DNA of 17,847 bases from an uncultured bacterium. GTDB lineage: Bacteria; Patescibacteriota; Microgenomatia; UBA1400; PJMF01. Location of the stretch: NCBI GenBank assembly GCA_903959355.1, contig CAJBWJ010000005.1, positions 1 through 17,847 on the forward strand, read 5' to 3'. The number at the start of each line of letters is the position of its first letter. Positions within the stretch are counted from its first letter, which is position 1. The position numbers were made by a program, and so were the translations under genes. This document shows positions 6,397 through 13,770 of the stretch, in pieces. The notes under the pieces were generated by a model, which did not search any database, was not told the origin of the DNA, and saw nothing but the letters and a program-made list of their open reading frames with translations.

Positions 6397-6780
6397 ATGG
6401 CAGAACTCTCACAAAAAGTTCAAAAGCTCGTTGACGCAGTCAAAGAACTCTCCTTAATGGAAGTTTCAGAACTCGTAACCGCTTTAGAAGACACCTTTGG
6501 TGTAACCGCCGCAGCTCCTATGATGGGTGCTATGGCAGCCGCTCCAGCAGCCGCTGTTGAGGAACAAGACGAATTTGACGTCATCCTCAAAGAAGCCGGT
6601 AGCAACAAAATTGCTGCTATCAAAGCTGTGCGTACTCTTAAACCTGAATTAGGTTTAGGTGAAGCCAAAACTTTCGTCGAATCAGCTCCTAAGCCAGTCT
6701 TAGAAGGTGCTAAGAAGGAAGATGCTCAAGCAGCCAAAAAGACTTTGGAAGAAGCCGGTTGCGTCGTTGAATTAAAATAA
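6397..6780 (+). CDS. rplL: 50S ribosomal protein L7/L12 (bL12)
   Basis: bL12 forms dimers on uL10 and contacts elongation and release factors. The 127-residue protein shows the standard layout: an N-terminal dimerisation helix pair (about 1-33, with ELSLMEVSELV), an Ala/Met/Pro-rich hinge (about 36-55), and the globular C-terminal domain beginning FDVILKEAG, with conserved KIAAIKAVR, GLGEAKTFVESAP and KKTLEEAG segments. A clear ribosome-binding site, AGAAAGGA, lies before the ATG. It forms an operon with rplJ and is closed by a strong terminator. Confidence 0.98.
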   Translation: MAELSQKVQKLVDAVKELSLMEVSELVTALEDTFGVTAAAPMMGAMAAAPAAAVEEQDEFDVILKEAGSNKIAAIKAVRTLKPELGLGEAKTFVESAPKPVLEGAKKEDAQAAKKTLEEAGCVVELK

Positions 6781-6809
6781 TTATTTTAATTCTTTAAGCA
6801 AAAAATAGT

Positions 6810-6840
6810 AAAAACCCCGCTCTAAAAAGGCGGGGTTTTT
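6810..6840 (+). terminator. Intrinsic terminator after rplL
   Basis: AAAAACCCCGC, a 9-base loop, then GCGGGGTTTTT. It is flanked by A and T runs, so it can also act on the convergent minus-strand gene ending at 6858. It is nearly the same hairpin as the one after rplA. Confidence 0.93.
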
Positions 6841-6857
6841 CAATGTAAAAAAAGTTT

Positions 6858-7292
6858 TTATAGATATTTTTTACCTACAAAAATTCCGGCACCAAGGAAT
6901 AAGAAAAATAAAGAGATACCAATGTCGTTTATCTTGGCATTTTCTCTAGATTTCTGAACTGAACTCAAACAAATATCCTTTTGCTCTTGAGCAGACTTTT
7001 TCTCGTCTTCTGATGCGCTTCTTGGCTGACCATTATTGTCAAAATACTGCATTGGATAAGGAGTACAATCCTCTTCTTTTTGCATGTAATTATTATTGTT
7101 AAAAGATAAAACTCCAGTGTTTGGATATTTTTCAAAAAGATAAACATTTAAAGCTGTCCTAACACTGCCAAAAATACCAACTAATAAGAAAATTAAGGCT
7201 AAAACTGACACTAAATAAGGAAATTTATTCTCTGTTTTCTTTGTTTGTTTCATAATTGGCTTCATTATTCCACTATTTTGAAAAAAATCCAT
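6858..7292 (-). CDS. Small two-TM membrane protein of unknown function
   Basis: No family is recognised. The protein has a basic N-terminus, a TM helix (LVSVLALIFLLVGIFGSV), a polar Asn/Lys/Glu-rich stretch of about 70 residues with two or three Cys (EEDCTPYP, KDICLSS), and a second TM helix near the end (ISLFFLFLGAGIFVGKK). This predicts a hairpin topology whose central loop may be extracytoplasmic; the two Cys could form a disulphide, which is inference. The frame is open from a TTG at 7304. I chose ATG 7292 (144 residues); ATGs at 7265 and 7253 are also possible, and none has a strong ribosome-binding site. It converges on the rplL terminator. Confidence 0.6.
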   Translation of the reverse strand: MDFFQNSGIMKPIMKQTKKTENKFPYLVSVLALIFLLVGIFGSVRTALNVYLFEKYPNTGVLSFNNNNYMQKEEDCTPYPMQYFDNNGQPRSASEDEKKSAQEQKDICLSSVQKSRENAKINDIGISLFFLFLGAGIFVGKKYL

Positions 7293-7315
7293 TATTTTGC
7301 ACAATTCAGTAACTT

Positions 7316-7529
7316 AAAAAGTTATAGGCTTAGAGTTTCGCCTTTTTTCCATTGTTTAAAAAATTATAGGATAGTTATGTGGAAAAAGCTGTAAAACTCT
7401 TTACCTAAAATAGTCAATTTTCCCTCTTGACCCATAGAGTCTCAATCTGTTACTGTTGGATATAGATCAGAAGAATACTTTGATCTAAAAAGACTCATTC
7501 CTCACCACGATAACCCAAAAAGTTATGGG
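7316..7529. repeat. Three copies of AAAAARTTATRGG in an intergenic region
   Basis: Copies lie at 7316-7328 (aaaaagttatagg), 7358-7370 (aaaaaattatagg) and 7517-7529 (aaaaagttatggg), all in the same orientation, between the two-TM gene and the HTH gene. On the minus strand the motif contains TATAAC or TATAAT and may supply -10 boxes. It could alternatively be a binding site for the adjacent HTH protein. Confidence 0.45.
7463..7487. promoter_or_regulatory. Dyad TAGATCA-N11-TGATCTA
   Basis: A perfect 7-bp inverted repeat with an 11-bp spacer lies about 95 bases before the HTH gene. The half-site spacing of one to two helical turns resembles operators for dimeric regulators. No regulator is identified. 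Confidence 0.4.
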
Positions 7530-7551
7530 ATATTTAATTAATTTAAGATTA

Positions 7552-7565
7552 GGGCAAAATTGCCC
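7552..7565. promoter_or_regulatory. Dyad GGGCAA-AA-TTGCCC before the HTH gene
   Basis: A 6-2-6 inverted repeat lies 15 bases before the chosen ATG and just before the GAAAGG ribosome-binding site. It could be an operator for autoregulation or a short RNA hairpin affecting translation. Confidence 0.45.
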
Positions 7566-7580
7566 AGAGCGAAAGGAAAA

Positions 7581-7853
7581 ATGAACGACAACGTCAACAT
7601 GATCACCGAGGACGACAAAAAAACAGGTCGCGCTGATGACGCTAGCAAGCTAGACATCAAAAATCTTCCTGATTTATTAACCGTGCGTGAAGTAGCCGAT
7701 TTGTTGCGCGTTTCTCCTTTAACTATTAAGCGTTGGGGCAAAAGAGGTAAATTACCAGCCATCCGTATTAATTCCAGAGGCGACAGACGTTATAAGAAAG
7801 AAGCTGTTCTCTGGCTTCTTGGTGTCAACCCAAACGGCGCTGAAGAAGAATAA
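7581..7853 (+). CDS. MerR/excisionase-type helix-turn-helix protein
   Basis: A 90-residue cytoplasmic DNA-binding protein. Residues about 33-80 form an HTH_17-type winged helix: LLTVREVADLLRVSPLTIKRW, then a wing GKLPAIRINSRGDRRYKKEAV. The first 30 residues are acidic and probably disordered, and the tail is EEE. Such small proteins act as transcription regulators or, in mobile elements, as excisionases; no integrase or attachment site is visible here, so a regulator is more likely. The ATG at 7581 was chosen because GAAAGGA lies just before it; a TTG at 7560 in frame has no ribosome-binding site. Its stop is one base from the stop of the convergent glycosyltransferase gene. Three dyads or repeats lie upstream. 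Confidence 0.85.
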   Translation: MNDNVNMITEDDKKTGRADDASKLDIKNLPDLLTVREVADLLRVSPLTIKRWGKRGKLPAIRINSRGDRRYKKEAVLWLLGVNPNGAEEE

Positions 7854-7854
7854 T

Positions 7855-8640
7855 TTAGAAAATTTCTCTAAAAACTAAAGAAATAAATTTGATTAAGCGT
7901 AATTGTCTATGTTTGCGCCAAGGTTGCTGAATTAAGCGCCATAGCCATTCCAGACCTAGCTTTTGTATTGTAAGCGGAGCTCTTTTAACTTTATTGAAAA
8001 GAAAATCAAAAGAACCGCCAACAGCCATGGCAATTTTGACTTGGTTGGCTTCTAGCAAGGCGCGATGATCGATTATCCATTTTTCCTGATCAGGTGCGCC
8101 CAAAGCCACAAAAACTAAATTCGGCTGCACTCTCTCAATAATTTTAGCTAAGGCTTCTTCTTCAACTGGCAAAATTTCTGCTTTTTCTTGATAGCCCTCA
8201 GTCCAAAATAGATTTTTTTTGATTTCAATTAAACTTTTTTCATCCTCAAAAGCTTCTCCTTCAAAAGAACCACAATAATCTCTGCCGCCAATAATTAAAG
8301 TTTTTAATTCTTTGGAAGTTGCCAGGAATAATAAGTTATCTACCAGATCCACTCCAGCAATACGCTCCTTAATTTTTTGATCAGTTTTGCCAAAAATTTT
8401 CAGAGTTCTGGAAGCACAAACGAGACCAATTCCATCTGGCAAAAGATAATCGGCCTTGGCTAGATTCGAAGCAAAAACTTTGTCAGTTTGAGCCATAACT
8501 ATTTGCTCTGGATTTGGGGTAAAAACCGTCAAAGTCTTGGAAGATTCATCCTTAGCAGACAAAAACTGATCAAAAAAAGCAAAAAGCTCTTTTTTCTCAA
8601 CATTAAGGATAGATAAACCAAAAAGCTGACTGGTCTGCAT
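7855..8640 (-). CDS. WecG/TagA/CpsF-family glycosyltransferase
   Basis: This 261-residue enzyme is a GT26-type sugar transferase. Members add ManNAc or ManNAcA to a lipid-linked GlcNAc-PP-polyprenol at the inner face of the membrane, in teichoic acid, enterobacterial common antigen or capsule assembly. Family motifs are in order: TPNPEQIV at 41-48 (with the conserved Thr and Asn), LPDGIGLV at 67-74 (likely catalytic Asp69), RIAGVDLV at 93-100, LGAPDQEKW at 180-188, AVGGSFDF at 206-213, and KRAP...LGLEWLWRL at 219-236. The length is usual. The ATG at 8640 has no Shine-Dalgarno but has TGATAAAAT 6 bases upstream, so a leaderless mRNA is predicted. It is divergent from murL-murD with overlapping promoters. 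The exact acceptor cannot be read from sequence. Confidence 0.92.
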   Translation of the reverse strand: MQTSQLFGLSILNVEKKELFAFFDQFLSAKDESSKTLTVFTPNPEQIVMAQTDKVFASNLAKADYLLPDGIGLVCASRTLKIFGKTDQKIKERIAGVDLVDNLLFLATSKELKTLIIGGRDYCGSFEGEAFEDEKSLIEIKKNLFWTEGYQEKAEILPVEEEALAKIIERVQPNLVFVALGAPDQEKWIIDHRALLEANQVKIAMAVGGSFDFLFNKVKRAPLTIQKLGLEWLWRLIQQPWRKHRQLRLIKFISLVFREIF

Positions 8641-8646
8641 GGTTAG

Positions 8647-8655
8647 ATTTTATCA
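8647..8655 (-). promoter_or_regulatory. Extended -10 of the glycosyltransferase gene
   Basis: TGATAAAAT on the minus strand has the TGn extension and ends 6 bases before the ATG at 8640. The transcript should begin at or next to the A of the start codon. It overlaps where the -35 of the divergent murL-murD promoter would be. Confidence 0.55.
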
Positions 8656-8665
8656 GCTTTCGAGC

Positions 8666-8671
8666 TATAAT
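8666..8671 (+). promoter_or_regulatory. -10 box of murL-murD-murF
   Basis: A perfect TATAAT ends 6 bases before the ATG at 8678, predicting leaderless mRNA. It also argues that 8678, not 8639, is the true start of the gene. Confidence 0.65.
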
Positions 8672-8677
8672 GACCAC

Positions 8678-11356
8678 ATGGATTTAAAAAACTTGCGCCA
8701 CACTCACCCTCGTTTAGTTTATGAGGGTTTTGATTTGACCAAAGAAAACAGCGATCTCCTACTAACTTTCGATTTGGTTCTCGAGCCAGACATTCACTTC
8801 TCGCCAAAACTTAGAATCAAAAATCTAAGTCCAGAAGTCCTTGCTCAAATTGAAACAAAAGAAAATTTAGATCCACAATTAGATAAATTGTTCTTTAACT
8901 TAGGCTTAGCTGAAATTCCTAGTTACTTTAAAGCTGCCTGTCCTGCCGAAATCATCATTAAACATCAGAGTCAAATCACAGAAAAAGCCAAAGATTTTTG
9001 GCATGACTTGCTAATTAATGGCCTGGGAGAATTCTATTACCAGAATCAAATTGATTTTACGGCAGCCGATTTTATTCAGATTAAGCTTGAGCAAACTGGC
9101 GAATTAAATCAGGAAAATCGAAAATTCACCAGCGCTGCCCATAGCCAAATCTTAATTCCTGTTGGTGGTGGCAAAGATTCAGCGACAGTATTGGCAATGA
9201 TAGAAGAAAAAAAATTGCCTTATGACATTTTCTTACTTTCACCAAATGCTCCAGCCGCTAAAAAAATCGCTCTTCTCTTGCAGAAAGAAGGTAATTGTCA
9301 AAGAATCATTGATGCAGAACGCAGCATTGATCCGGCATTAATCGAGCTTAATAAACAAGGCTATCTCAACGGTCACACTCCTTTTAGTGCTTATCTCGCT
9401 TTCGCTAGCTCGGCAATCGCTTATCTTTATGGTCAGGAAAATATTTTACTTGGCAATGAAGCCAGTAGTGAAGAAGAAAATTTACTTTATTTGGACCATA
9501 AAATTAATCATCAGTATTCCAAAAGTTTGGATTTTGAGAAAAAATTTGCCAAATATAGTAGTGAAGAGCTTTTTTCTGCCACAACTGAAAAAGCACCAAA
9601 ATATCTCTCTTTGCTTCGCTCACTTTCTGAGCTAGAAATTACGGAAAAACTTTGCGAATTTGCAGAAAATGACCAGAGATTTGCTGAGATTTTAACTACT
9701 TTTAAGAGTTGTAATGTCGGCCAAAAAAATGATGTTTGGTGTCAAAATTGCCCAAAGTGCGCCTTCGTTTTTACCATGCTCTCAGCCTATTTAGATGAAA
9801 AATTTGTTTCTGAGAAAATTTTTAGTGAAGATCTTTTTGCCAAAAACTCTCTCAAACAAACTTTCCTAGATTTAGCTGGTTTTGGAGACAAAAAACCTTT
9901 CGAATGCGTCGGCACTTTTGCCGAAGTGCGAGAAGCTATGCTTTTAGCTTACAAAAAAAATAAGTCACCCGCTCCATTTTTGAGAGAAATTTCTAGAAAA
10001 ATCACCAAGACCGAGCTAATGGATAAACTTGCTAGCAAATCGATAATTATTTTGGGTATGGGCCGAGAAGGCCTTTCCACTTTAGATTTTTTAAGTAAAA
10101 ATTTTCCAAATAAAGAAATTGCCGTTGCCGATGAAGAAGAAAAAAAAATTCCAAAAGACGAAAATATTGTCAAATTTTTTGGCAGTAATTACCTTACGAA
10201 AATCAATCGATATGACATTATTATTAAAACCGCCGGCATTCCTTTGACCACATCAGAAATCCAAACAGCCATCGCAAATGGCAGCGAAATTCTTTCCAAT
10301 ACTCAAATTTTTTTCGCATTATGTGAAGGAACAATCATTGGTATTACTGGCACCAAAGGCAAAAGCACTACCAGTAAATTAACTTACGAAATTTTGCGTG
10401 ATGCAGGCAAAAATACCGTTTTACTTGGCAATATTGGTGAGCCACCACTCAATCAATTGGATAAAATTAGCCAAGAGACCCTAGTTGTTGATGAGCTTTC
10501 TTGCCACCAATTAGCAGAATTGAAAGAAAGTCCTCATGTCGCCGTTGTGTTAGATATTAAATCTGAACATTTAGATTATTACAAAGATTTTGCCAGTTAT
10601 TTTGAAGCCAAAAGTGCGATTGCTAGATATCAAAAAGAAACGGATTATTTAATTTACAATCCCGATTTATCTGGCAGCAGTCAAATGGCAACACTCAGCC
10701 AAGCCAAAAAACTAAAAACCAACTTAGATAAAAAGGATGAAAGCTTAGTTTACAGAAAAGATGACCAAATCTTTTACCAAGATGAATCAGTTGTTCAAAT
10801 AAACGAAATTCCTTTGATTGGTGAGCACAATCTTTACAATGTCATGCCAGCCATCTTGGTCGCCAAGCTATTCGATGCAAAAAACGAGTCAATCAAAGAA
10901 ACCATCAAAAAATTTCGCGGTTTACCGCACCGTTTGGAATTTGTTGCAGAAGTTAATGGAGCTAAATATTTCAACGATTCAATTTCTACCAACCCGCATT
11001 CCGCGATGATGGCCATCAAAAGTTTTGCCAAAAATTCAGTCATTCTTATCGCCGGTGGTTATGAAAGAGATCAGGATTTCAGCGAATTGGCCAAAGTCAT
11101 TGCCGACTATGAGATTAAGTATCTAATCGCCTTGCCAACTACCGGCCAGCGACTAATCGAATTTACTTTGCGAGAAAAAAACATTCCTACTATTCTAGTC
11201 GAAACCATGGAGGAAGCAGTTTCACTAGCTCATCAAGAAGCTAAATCTGGCGATGTTGTTTTGCTAAGTCCTGCCAGTGCTAGTTTTGGCGGTTTTGCAA
11301 ATTATGAAGAGCGTGGCAACGCCTTTTCCAAAGCAGTTTTAGAAAGGCAAAAATGA
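8678..11356 (+). CDS. MurL-MurD fusion: UDP-MurNAc-L-Ala-L-Glu epimerase and ligase
   Basis: An 892-residue two-domain enzyme. The N-terminal ~445 residues resemble MurL, the ATP-dependent epimerase that converts the terminal L-Glu of UDP-MurNAc-L-Ala-L-Glu to D-Glu. Visible features are a PP-loop-like VGGGKDS (162-168), NEASSEEEN, NHQYSKS (277-283) and a Cys cluster C345/C355/C358/C361 (CQNCPKC) that may bind zinc. Residues about 452-892 are a MurD-type ligase: Rossmann GMGREG (460-465), P-loop GTKGKST (558-564), DELSCHQL, GLPHRLE (748-754), NDSISTNP (766-773). MurD paired with MurL is the MurD2 type, which adds L-Glu. One polypeptide would then make the D-Glu stem residue without glutamate racemase. 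murF overlaps by four bases (ATGA). The start at 8678 follows TATAAT by six bases; an ATG at 8639 is in frame but lies upstream of that promoter. The MurL call rests on remembered motifs. Confidence 0.88.
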   Translation: MDLKNLRHTHPRLVYEGFDLTKENSDLLLTFDLVLEPDIHFSPKLRIKNLSPEVLAQIETKENLDPQLDKLFFNLGLAEIPSYFKAACPAEIIIKHQSQITEKAKDFWHDLLINGLGEFYYQNQIDFTAADFIQIKLEQTGELNQENRKFTSAAHSQILIPVGGGKDSATVLAMIEEKKLPYDIFLLSPNAPAAKKIALLLQKEGNCQRIIDAERSIDPALIELNKQGYLNGHTPFSAYLAFASSAIAYLYGQENILLGNEASSEEENLLYLDHKINHQYSKSLDFEKKFAKYSSEELFSATTEKAPKYLSLLRSLSELEITEKLCEFAENDQRFAEILTTFKSCNVGQKNDVWCQNCPKCAFVFTMLSAYLDEKFVSEKIFSEDLFAKNSLKQTFLDLAGFGDKKPFECVGTFAEVREAMLLAYKKNKSPAPFLREISRKITKTELMDKLASKSIIILGMGREGLSTLDFLSKNFPNKEIAVADEEEKKIPKDENIVKFFGSNYLTKINRYDIIIKTAGIPLTTSEIQTAIANGSEILSNTQIFFALCEGTIIGITGTKGKSTTSKLTYEILRDAGKNTVLLGNIGEPPLNQLDKISQETLVVDELSCHQLAELKESPHVAVVLDIKSEHLDYYKDFASYFEAKSAIARYQKETDYLIYNPDLSGSSQMATLSQAKKLKTNLDKKDESLVYRKDDQIFYQDESVVQINEIPLIGEHNLYNVMPAILVAKLFDAKNESIKETIKKFRGLPHRLEFVAEVNGAKYFNDSISTNPHSAMMAIKSFAKNSVILIAGGYERDQDFSELAKVIADYEIKYLIALPTTGQRLIEFTLREKNIPTILVETMEEAVSLAHQEAKSGDVVLLSPASASFGGFANYEERGNAFSKAVLERQK

Positions 11357-12732
11357 AACAAAAATTAGCCATGTTTGTACTATGTTATTTGCGTTTTTTT
11401 GCAAGACTTCAGCTCAAAAAAAATAAAAACTGTAAGATCGTCGGTATCACCGGTAGCGCTGGTAAAAGCAGCACCCGTAATACAATTTACAGCGTTCTAA
11501 AAAATAAATATAAAGTCAAAGCAAGCTTTAAAGCAAATTCTGAGTCAGGAATTTCCCTGGATATTCTTGGGCTAGAAATGAAAGATTACTCTATTATAGA
11601 TTGGCTGCGAGTTTTCATTTTAGCTCCCATTAAACTAATCACTTATTTCGAAAAATTTGATTATTATCTGGTTGAAATGGGCATCGATAGTCCAAATTCA
11701 CCTAAAAACATGAATTTTCTTCTCAGCATCATTCAGCCAAATATGGCGGTTTTTCTAAATGCCGGCCTCAATCATAGTTTTGCTTTTGATCACTTGGTCA
11801 CAGAAACCGATCCTGAGCTTAGAAAAAAACAAATTATCAAAGAAATTGCCAAAGAAAAAGCTAAATTAGTTCTATCTCTACCAAAAACCGGCTTCGCTTT
11901 TTTAAATTTTGACGATCAAAACATCAGAGAAATTTGCCAAAATATTGAAACTGAAACTTATTCTTTTGGCAGTGACAACATCTGCGATTTACAAATCATT
12001 AGTCACCAAACTCAAATTGAAGAGAAAGAAGTTAGTACTAGCTTCACTTTTCAAATTCAAAGTCATTACGGCAAACTAAAAATCAAAAGCCAAACACTAG
12101 ATATCAAAATCAAAAACTTCCTTCTACCAAAACATTATGCCTACGGTCTTGCCTCTGCAATTTTAATTGGACTGAAAGCAGGACTAAGTAGTACAGAGAT
12201 AAAGAATTCTCTAGAAAACCACTTAGAATTACCAACTGGCAGAGCAACTTCCATCGAAGGAAAAAACAATTCCATCATTATTGATAGTTCCTACAATGCC
12301 TCGTCAATGAAAGACATGATTGAGCTGATGAGTAAAATCAAAAATAAAGGCAGAAAATTAGCTCTTCTTGGAGACATGAGAGAACTTGGCGAGGAAACTA
12401 AACAAACCCACGAAGAAATAGCTTTATTAGCCGCAAAGAATTTCGATCAGGTTTTTCTAGTCGGCCAAGAAATGCAAAAATACGCTCAATCGATCATTGC
12501 GCAAAATAATCAAAATCCAGCTATTTGTTTTCAAAATTCTAATGAAGCAGGAACAGAAATTGCTAAATTGTTAAAAGCCGAAGACCTAATCTTGGTTAAA
12601 GGTTCACAAAATACAATTTTCCTAGAAGAAGCTGTTAAGAAAATGATGCAAAATGAAAAAGAAGCTACAAAATTACTTTGTCGCCAAAGTTCATGGTGGT
12701 TAAGCGTCAAAAGCCAAACTCTCACTAAATAA
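11353..12732 (+). CDS. murF: MurF-like Mur ligase (D-Ala-D-Ala adding enzyme)
   Basis: A 459-residue cytoplasmic ATP-dependent ligase of the Mur family, predicted to add D-Ala-D-Ala to the UDP-MurNAc-tripeptide. Motifs seen: P-loop GSAGKSST (34-41), VEMGID (107-112), the central H261 region LPKHYAYGLASAI, PTGRATSIEG (294-303), DSSYNAS (311-317, where MurF normally has DDSYNANP), and LGDMRELGEE (339-348), the MurF hallmark. It lacks a clear N-terminal substrate-binding domain: the P-loop is at residue 34 instead of about 100, and a hydrophobic start (MFVLCYLRFF) stands in its place. It overlaps murD by four bases, with an AAAGG ribosome-binding site, so translation is coupled. Its last 33 bases overlap the convergent MreB-like gene. 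It is a divergent form; MurF is favoured over MurE because of the LGDMRELG and SYNA motifs. Confidence 0.85.
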   Translation: MKQKLAMFVLCYLRFFARLQLKKNKNCKIVGITGSAGKSSTRNTIYSVLKNKYKVKASFKANSESGISLDILGLEMKDYSIIDWLRVFILAPIKLITYFEKFDYYLVEMGIDSPNSPKNMNFLLSIIQPNMAVFLNAGLNHSFAFDHLVTETDPELRKKQIIKEIAKEKAKLVLSLPKTGFAFLNFDDQNIREICQNIETETYSFGSDNICDLQIISHQTQIEEKEVSTSFTFQIQSHYGKLKIKSQTLDIKIKNFLLPKHYAYGLASAILIGLKAGLSSTEIKNSLENHLELPTGRATSIEGKNNSIIIDSSYNASSMKDMIELMSKIKNKGRKLALLGDMRELGEETKQTHEEIALLAAKNFDQVFLVGQEMQKYAQSIIAQNNQNPAICFQNSNEAGTEIAKLLKAEDLILVKGSQNTIFLEEAVKKMMQNEKEATKLLCRQSSWWLSVKSQTLTK

Positions 12733-13749
12733 ATCAATATTTTTAAGCATTGCTACAGCACCCATACTTGCCAATAAATCAGGCGCGTCTAACAAAGCTA
12801 CTGGAAAAGAAAATTTAGCAATCAAAAAGTCTTCTAAACCATCAATCTTAGCTAATCCACCAGACATAAGCAGACCTTTTTGCAAAACATCCGAAACTAA
12901 ATCTGGAGGAATTCTTGTAAGCAAAGCATTGATCAGCGATTCATATTCAAGTTTGAAACGATCAGCAATTGGCTCTAGATCACTAGATTTTATCTTGAGT
13001 TCCAAGGGATTGGCGCCATTAATTGTTTTACCAGTAATTGATAAAGTTTTTTTTGAAGATGCTAAAGAAAAAACCTTCTTCTTCAAAAGCTCTGCGCTTT
13101 CCAAAGAAATAGCAAAATTTTCCGTCAAAGCCAAATGATCGACAATTTCGTTATTTAGACGATCCCCACCAAAATCACTGTCTTCATTGAATAATAAAGA
13201 TCCAAGAGCAATCGCACTAAACTGAGCTCCGCTCGACCCCATTTGTAAAAACAAGGTACCAGAAGTATCAGCGACCGGCACGCCAGCACCAATGGCGGCG
13301 GCGAGAGGCGCCGCAATCAAATTAACTCTAGAAAAACCTAAATCATAGAAAAACTGACTAAGAATCTTGCGTTCCAAGGAAGTCGCCGCCGCCACAGTAG
13401 TTACCATGACAATTGGATTTAAAACCATACCTTTAAAAACTTTTTTCAGTAATTCTTTCATCAAGATGGCAGCTGCTTCTTGATCAATGATCCTACTTTT
13501 GGCAAAAGGAAAAACTATTTCAGCAAACGAATCTAATCGACCTCTCATTGCCAAAGCTTCTTTGCCAATTGCTAAAGTTTTATGCGTATCTTTTCTTCTG
13601 GCAAGACAGGCTTCTTCCTCAAGGATTTTGGCTCTAAAATCAATCGGAGACAATTCCCAAACATCATTCTTCAAATCATCAATCATGACAATTCTGATTT
13701 TGGATGAACCCAAATCGATGGCTATTTTTTTTGAAAGACTTTTAAACAT
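12700..13749 (-). CDS. MreB-like actin-fold protein with eroded ATPase motifs
   Basis: A 349-residue protein of the MreB/Hsp70 actin superfamily. It aligns along its length with MreB: IDLGSSKIRI (11-20, phosphate 1), an AIGKEALAMRGR block (60-71), the PIVMVTT region (112-118), APLAAAIGAGVPV (147-159), the phosphate 2 region (169-176), FGGDRLNNEIV (193-203), and an adenosine-loop-like MSGGLAKIDGL. Key residues differ. MreB LIEEPMAAAIGAG is here LIAAPLAAAIGAG, losing the catalytic Glu, and DIGGGTTE is here QMGSSGAQ, losing the phosphate 2 Asp and Gly run. ATP hydrolysis is therefore doubtful; it may be a structural partner of a normal MreB. PilM was considered, but the MreB blocks fit better. 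No Shine-Dalgarno is seen; TGGTATTAT ends 9 bases before the ATG. It converges with murF, overlapping by 33 bases. Confidence 0.8.
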   Translation of the reverse strand: MFKSLSKKIAIDLGSSKIRIVMIDDLKNDVWELSPIDFRAKILEEEACLARRKDTHKTLAIGKEALAMRGRLDSFAEIVFPFAKSRIIDQEAAAILMKELLKKVFKGMVLNPIVMVTTVAAATSLERKILSQFFYDLGFSRVNLIAAPLAAAIGAGVPVADTSGTLFLQMGSSGAQFSAIALGSLLFNEDSDFGGDRLNNEIVDHLALTENFAISLESAELLKKKVFSLASSKKTLSITGKTINGANPLELKIKSSDLEPIADRFKLEYESLINALLTRIPPDLVSDVLQKGLLMSGGLAKIDGLEDFLIAKFSFPVALLDAPDLLASMGAVAMLKNIDLFSESLAFDA

Positions 13750-13754
13750 CTGCT

Positions 13755-13767
13755 TGTTATAATACCA
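13755..13767. promoter_or_regulatory. Shared palindromic extended -10 (bidirectional promoter)
   Basis: The sequence TGTTATAATACCA reads TGTTATAAT on the plus strand and TGGTATTAT on the minus strand. Each has a TGn extension. The plus -10 (13758-13763) ends 7 bases before the PEGA gene ATG and the minus -10 (13764-13759) ends 9 bases before the mreB-like ATG. The two start codons are only 21 bases apart, so no other promoter space exists between the genes. Confidence 0.65.
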
Positions 13768-13770
13768 GTG

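Noticed and set aside
8639..8677. Upstream ATG at 8639 for the murL-murD gene
   Set aside because: It overlaps the start codon of the divergent gene and lies before the TATAAT box; ATG 8678 fits that promoter and the start of the recognisable domain.
12700..13749. PilM-type pilus actin-like protein
   Set aside because: The blocks around AIGKEALAMRGR, LAAAIGAGVPV and FGGDRLNNEI match MreB along the whole length, and there are no pilus genes nearby.
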